A stretch of 7,657 nt of DNA, taken from assembly GCA_025450255.1 (NCBI GenBank), contig JANWHV010000102.1, positions 1 to 7,657 of the forward strand. Reading direction: 5' to 3'. The notes below the pieces were generated by a model. That model was given only the letters and a program-made list of their open reading frames with translations, searched no databases and was not told where the DNA came from. The DNA is from Chloroflexota bacterium. GTDB taxonomy: Bacteria > Chloroflexota > UBA5177 > JANWHV01. Positions 5,896-7,657 of the stretch are shown piece by piece (the first letter of the stretch is position 1; each line of letters begins with the position of its first letter). Both the position numbers and the translations under genes were made by a program.

Positions 5896-5951
5896 TATCG
5901 CGCATTGTCGCCGGCAATTCTCATATCGCGCATTGTCGCCGGCAATTCTCA
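5896..5951 (+). repeat. Perfect 28-bp tandem direct repeat upstream of groEL
   Basis: Positions 5896-5923 and 5924-5951 are identical 28-bp units, each beginning TATCGCGCATTGTCGCC and ending AATTCTCA. The second unit ends exactly in the hexamer proposed as the groEL -35. No third copy is visible. It may be a recent slippage duplication or a pair of regulator sites. Confidence 0.95.
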
Positions 5952-5974
5952 ACGTCTGGTCCGCGAAATATTAG
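5946..5974 (+). promoter_or_regulatory. Candidate groEL promoter
   Basis: TTCTCA (5946-5951, 4 of 6 matches) and TATTAG (5969-5974, 4 of 6) are separated by 17 nt. The -10 overlaps the left arm of the CIRCE-like element, as in many HrcA-controlled promoters. The match is weak and rests partly on this overlap. The start point would be near 5980, giving a leader of about 150 nt. Confidence 0.35.
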
Positions 5975-5997
5975 CAGTCGCCTCTCCACATTGCTAG
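5971..5997. promoter_or_regulatory. Degenerate CIRCE-like element (possible HrcA operator)
   Basis: TTAGCAGTC (5971-5979), a 9-nt spacer and CATTGCTAG (5989-5997) have the layout of CIRCE, whose consensus is TTAGCACTC-N9-GAGTGCTAA. The left arm matches 8 of 9 and the right arm 6 of 9. The arms pair perfectly only over TAGCA/TGCTA. The correct spacer length and the position upstream of groEL support it; the poor right arm argues for weak or lost HrcA binding. Confidence 0.55.
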
Positions 5998-6121
5998 GGT
6001 TTTTGGTTATTCTGGATAGGGACCCGACGACGTGCGAGACGAACGGTCACTGGGTACGCATGTCCCTTCCGTCGTTGGCGCTATGGAATCCGCGATGTCC
6101 GCTAGCCAGAAGAAGAGGGAG

Positions 6122-6126
6122 AAGGA
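6122..6126 (+). promoter_or_regulatory. Ribosome binding site of groEL
   Basis: AAGGA lies 7 nt before ATG 6134. The groEL frame also stays open upstream, with in-frame ATGs at 6083 and 6095. This site, and the match of MGKQLIYD to normal GroEL N-termini, set the start at 6134. Confidence 0.7.
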
Positions 6127-6133
6127 AACAGCA

Positions 6134-7657
6134 ATGGGTAAACAGCTAATTTACGATCAGGAAGCGCGAGAGGCGTTGAAACGCGGTATCAACACGCTCG
6201 CCGGCGCGGTGAAGGTTACACTGGGGCCTAAGGGCCGGAATGTCGCCATTGGCAAGAAATACGGCGCGCCACAGGTGACGCACGACGGCGTGACGATTGC
6301 TAAGGAAATCGAGCTGGAAGACCCGCTGGAAAACATGGGCGCCCAGCTTCTGAAAGAGGCCGCCAGCAAAACCAACGACGTGGCCGGCGATGGCACCACC
6401 ACGGCCACCATCCTGGCCCAGGCAATCGTCAACGAAGGTATCCGCGCCGTGGTCGCGGGCGCCAACCCAATGATTCTCAAGCAGGGTATTTCGGCGGGGA
6501 CGGCCGCGGTTGTGGCCCGCATTCGCGAGATGAGCAAGCCGGTGTCCGGTCGCGAAGGCGTCACGCAAATCGCGGCGATATCGTCCGGCGATCAAGTAAT
6601 CGGTGACCTGATCGGCGAAGTGATCGACAAGGTCGGCAGCAACGGCGTGGTTACGGTGGAGGAGGCGCAGGGCATTACCACCGAGATCGAATATGTCGAG
6701 GGTATGAATCTCGATCGCGGCTACGTCTCTCCCCATTTCATCACCGACCAGGATCGGCTGGAAGCAATCATCGAGCGGCCGGCAATCTTGATCACGGATA
6801 AGAAAATCAGCAGCATGGCGGATATTCTGCCGTTGCTTGAGAAGCTGGCGACATCCGGCAAGCGCGAGCTGGTGATCATCGCGGAGGATGTCGACGGCGA
6901 GGCGCTGGCGACGCTGGTGGTCAACAAGTTGCGCGGCATTATCAACTCGGTTGCCATCAAGGCTCCTGGGTTCGGCGACCGCCGAAAGGAAATGCTGCGC
7001 GACATCGCTATCCTTACCGGCGGGCAGGTCATCAGCGAGGAGACGGGCCACCGCCTCGACAGCGTGGTCGTTGAGGACCTCGGTCATGCATCGCGAATCG
7101 TAGCGAAGAAAGAAGAAACGATCATCGTCGGAGGCGACGGCTTGCCGGCGGAGATCAAGGGCCGAATCGACCAGATCAAGGCGCAGATTGAGGAGACGAC
7201 AAGCGACTACGATCGCGAGAAGCTTCAAGAGCGCATGGCCAAGCTGTCTGGCGGGGTCGGCGTGATCCGCGCGGGCGCAAGCAGCGAAGTCGAGCTCAAG
7301 GAAAAGAAAGCTCGGGTTGAAGACGCGTTGGCTGCCGCGCGGGCCGCGCTCGAAGAAGGCGTAGTGCCGGGTGGCGGCATCGCTCTGCTCAACGCTTCCG
7401 CCGCGCTCGACACGGTGAAGCTCGAAGGCGACGCCGGTATTGGCGTGAACTTGCTCCGTCGAGCGCTCGAGGAACCTATCCGGCAAATCGCGTCTAACGG
7501 CGGCGAGGACGGTTCCGTGGTCGTGGACGCCGTTCGCGCGCGCCAGGGCAAGGCAAAGAACGTCAACATCGGCTACAACGTGGTAAGCAATAGTTATGAG
7601 GATTTGGTTGCGTCGGGGGTCATCGACCCGGCAAAGGTTACGCGCACGGCGCTGGAG
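6134..7657 (+). CDS. groEL: Chaperonin GroEL (60-kDa subunit), 3'-partial at window edge
   Basis: The frame runs from ATG 6134 to the window end without a stop, giving 508 residues; about 30-40 C-terminal residues are missing compared with the usual 540-550. GroEL forms the cytoplasmic double-ring chaperonin that folds proteins in an ATP-driven cycle with GroES. Visible signatures are GPKGRNV (31-37), THDGVT (49-54, Asp51), the nucleotide-binding AGDGTTTAT (84-92, Asp86), [10 protein letters not shown] (276-285) in the apical domain, RVEDAL (394-399) with the ATPase residue Asp397, and the chaperonin signature [12 protein letters not shown] (404-415). No frameshift or missing catalytic residue is seen. 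The leader is about 150 nt and carries a CIRCE-like element, suggesting heat-shock control. No groES precedes it; the gene upstream is an unrelated one on the opposite strand. It may therefore be a stand-alone or additional copy. The sequence resembles Chloroflexota GroELs as I remember them. Confidence 0.97.
   Translation, partial: MGKQLIYDQEAREALKRGINTLAGAVKVTLGPKGRNVAIGKKYGAPQVTHDGVTIAKEIELEDPLENMGAQLLKEAASKTNDVAGDGTTTATILAQAIVNEGIRAVVAGANPMILKQGISAGTAAVVARIREMSKPVSGREGVTQIAAISSGDQVIGDLIGEVIDKVGSNGVVTVEEAQGITTEIEYVEGMNLDRGYVSPHFITDQDRLEAIIERPAILITDKKISSMADILPLLEKLATSGKRELVIIAEDVDGEALATLVVNKLRGIINSVAIKAPGFGDRRKEMLRDIAILTGGQVISEETGHRLDSVVVEDLGHASRIVAKKEETIIVGGDGLPAEIKGRIDQIKAQIEETTSDYDREKLQERMAKLSGGVGVIRAGASSEVELKEKKARVEDALAAARAALEEGVVPGGGIALLNASAALDTVKLEGDAGIGVNLLRRALEEPIRQIASNGGEDGSVVVDAVRARQGKAKNVNIGYNVVSNSYEDLVASGVIDPAKVTRTALE

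Noticed and set aside
5880..5905. Sigma32-like heat-shock promoter (CCCCTAT near 5893-5898)
   Set aside because: There is no properly spaced CTTGAA-type -35. The suggested lineage is not expected to use sigma32, and the CIRCE-like element gives a better explanation of heat-shock control.
5723..5974. 83-codon plus-strand frame between the hypothetical gene and groEL
   Set aside because: It overlaps the 5' end of the minus-strand gene and reads through the tandem repeat and promoter region. It has no Shine-Dalgarno sequence and no recognisable content.
6146..7486. 446-codon open frame on the minus strand
   Set aside because: It lies entirely antisense to groEL, whose plus-strand translation matches chaperonin signatures throughout. 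It is a GC-rich shadow frame with low-complexity Asp/His/Arg-rich content and no ribosome binding site support.

Overview
This is a stretch of a GC-rich bacterial chromosome (about 60% GC by eye). The GroEL sequence, and the pairing of a DUF2089-type zinc-ribbon/HTH protein with a DUF4097-type repeat protein, are most reminiscent of Chloroflexota. That assignment rests on remembered family resemblance and is only moderately secure. No mobile elements, rRNA, tRNA or CRISPR sequences were recognised.

Layout. Plus strand, 1-3083: the end of a small three-helix membrane protein of unknown function; a full-length IMP dehydrogenase family enzyme with tandem CBS domains (guaB-like); a 150-nt spacer holding an 11-bp inverted repeat and a doubtful 42-codon ORF; then a ten-helix EamA/DMT-type exporter. 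Minus strand, 5183 down to 3177: a compact two-gene operon with a consensus-like sigma70 promoter (TTGACA-17-TATGGT). It encodes a DUF2089-like predicted DNA-binding protein and, 1 nt downstream, a 464-aa DUF4097-like beta-solenoid protein. A hairpin with a U-run at 3177-3201 closes it. Minus strand, 5829 down to 5256: a single gene for a 140-aa protein of unknown function, with its own promoter and a strong intrinsic terminator. Plus strand, 5896 to the window end: a groEL gene cut by the window edge, preceded by a perfect 28-bp tandem duplication, a promoter candidate overlapped by a degenerate CIRCE-like element, and a leader of roughly 150 nt.

How the parts may work together. The DUF2089/DUF4097 pair is the most system-like element. 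The two proteins are probably translationally coupled and carry a similar C-terminal helical motif, so they may interact, and a short palindrome lies just upstream of their promoter. The IMPDH-family gene is probably housekeeping purine metabolism, but its flap lacks the recognisable Arg-Tyr catalytic dyad of characterised IMP dehydrogenases. A CBS-containing GMP reductase is therefore a real alternative. groEL has no groES directly upstream, which suggests a stand-alone or paralogous chaperonin copy. Most of the window is ordinary; the points above are what merit checking.
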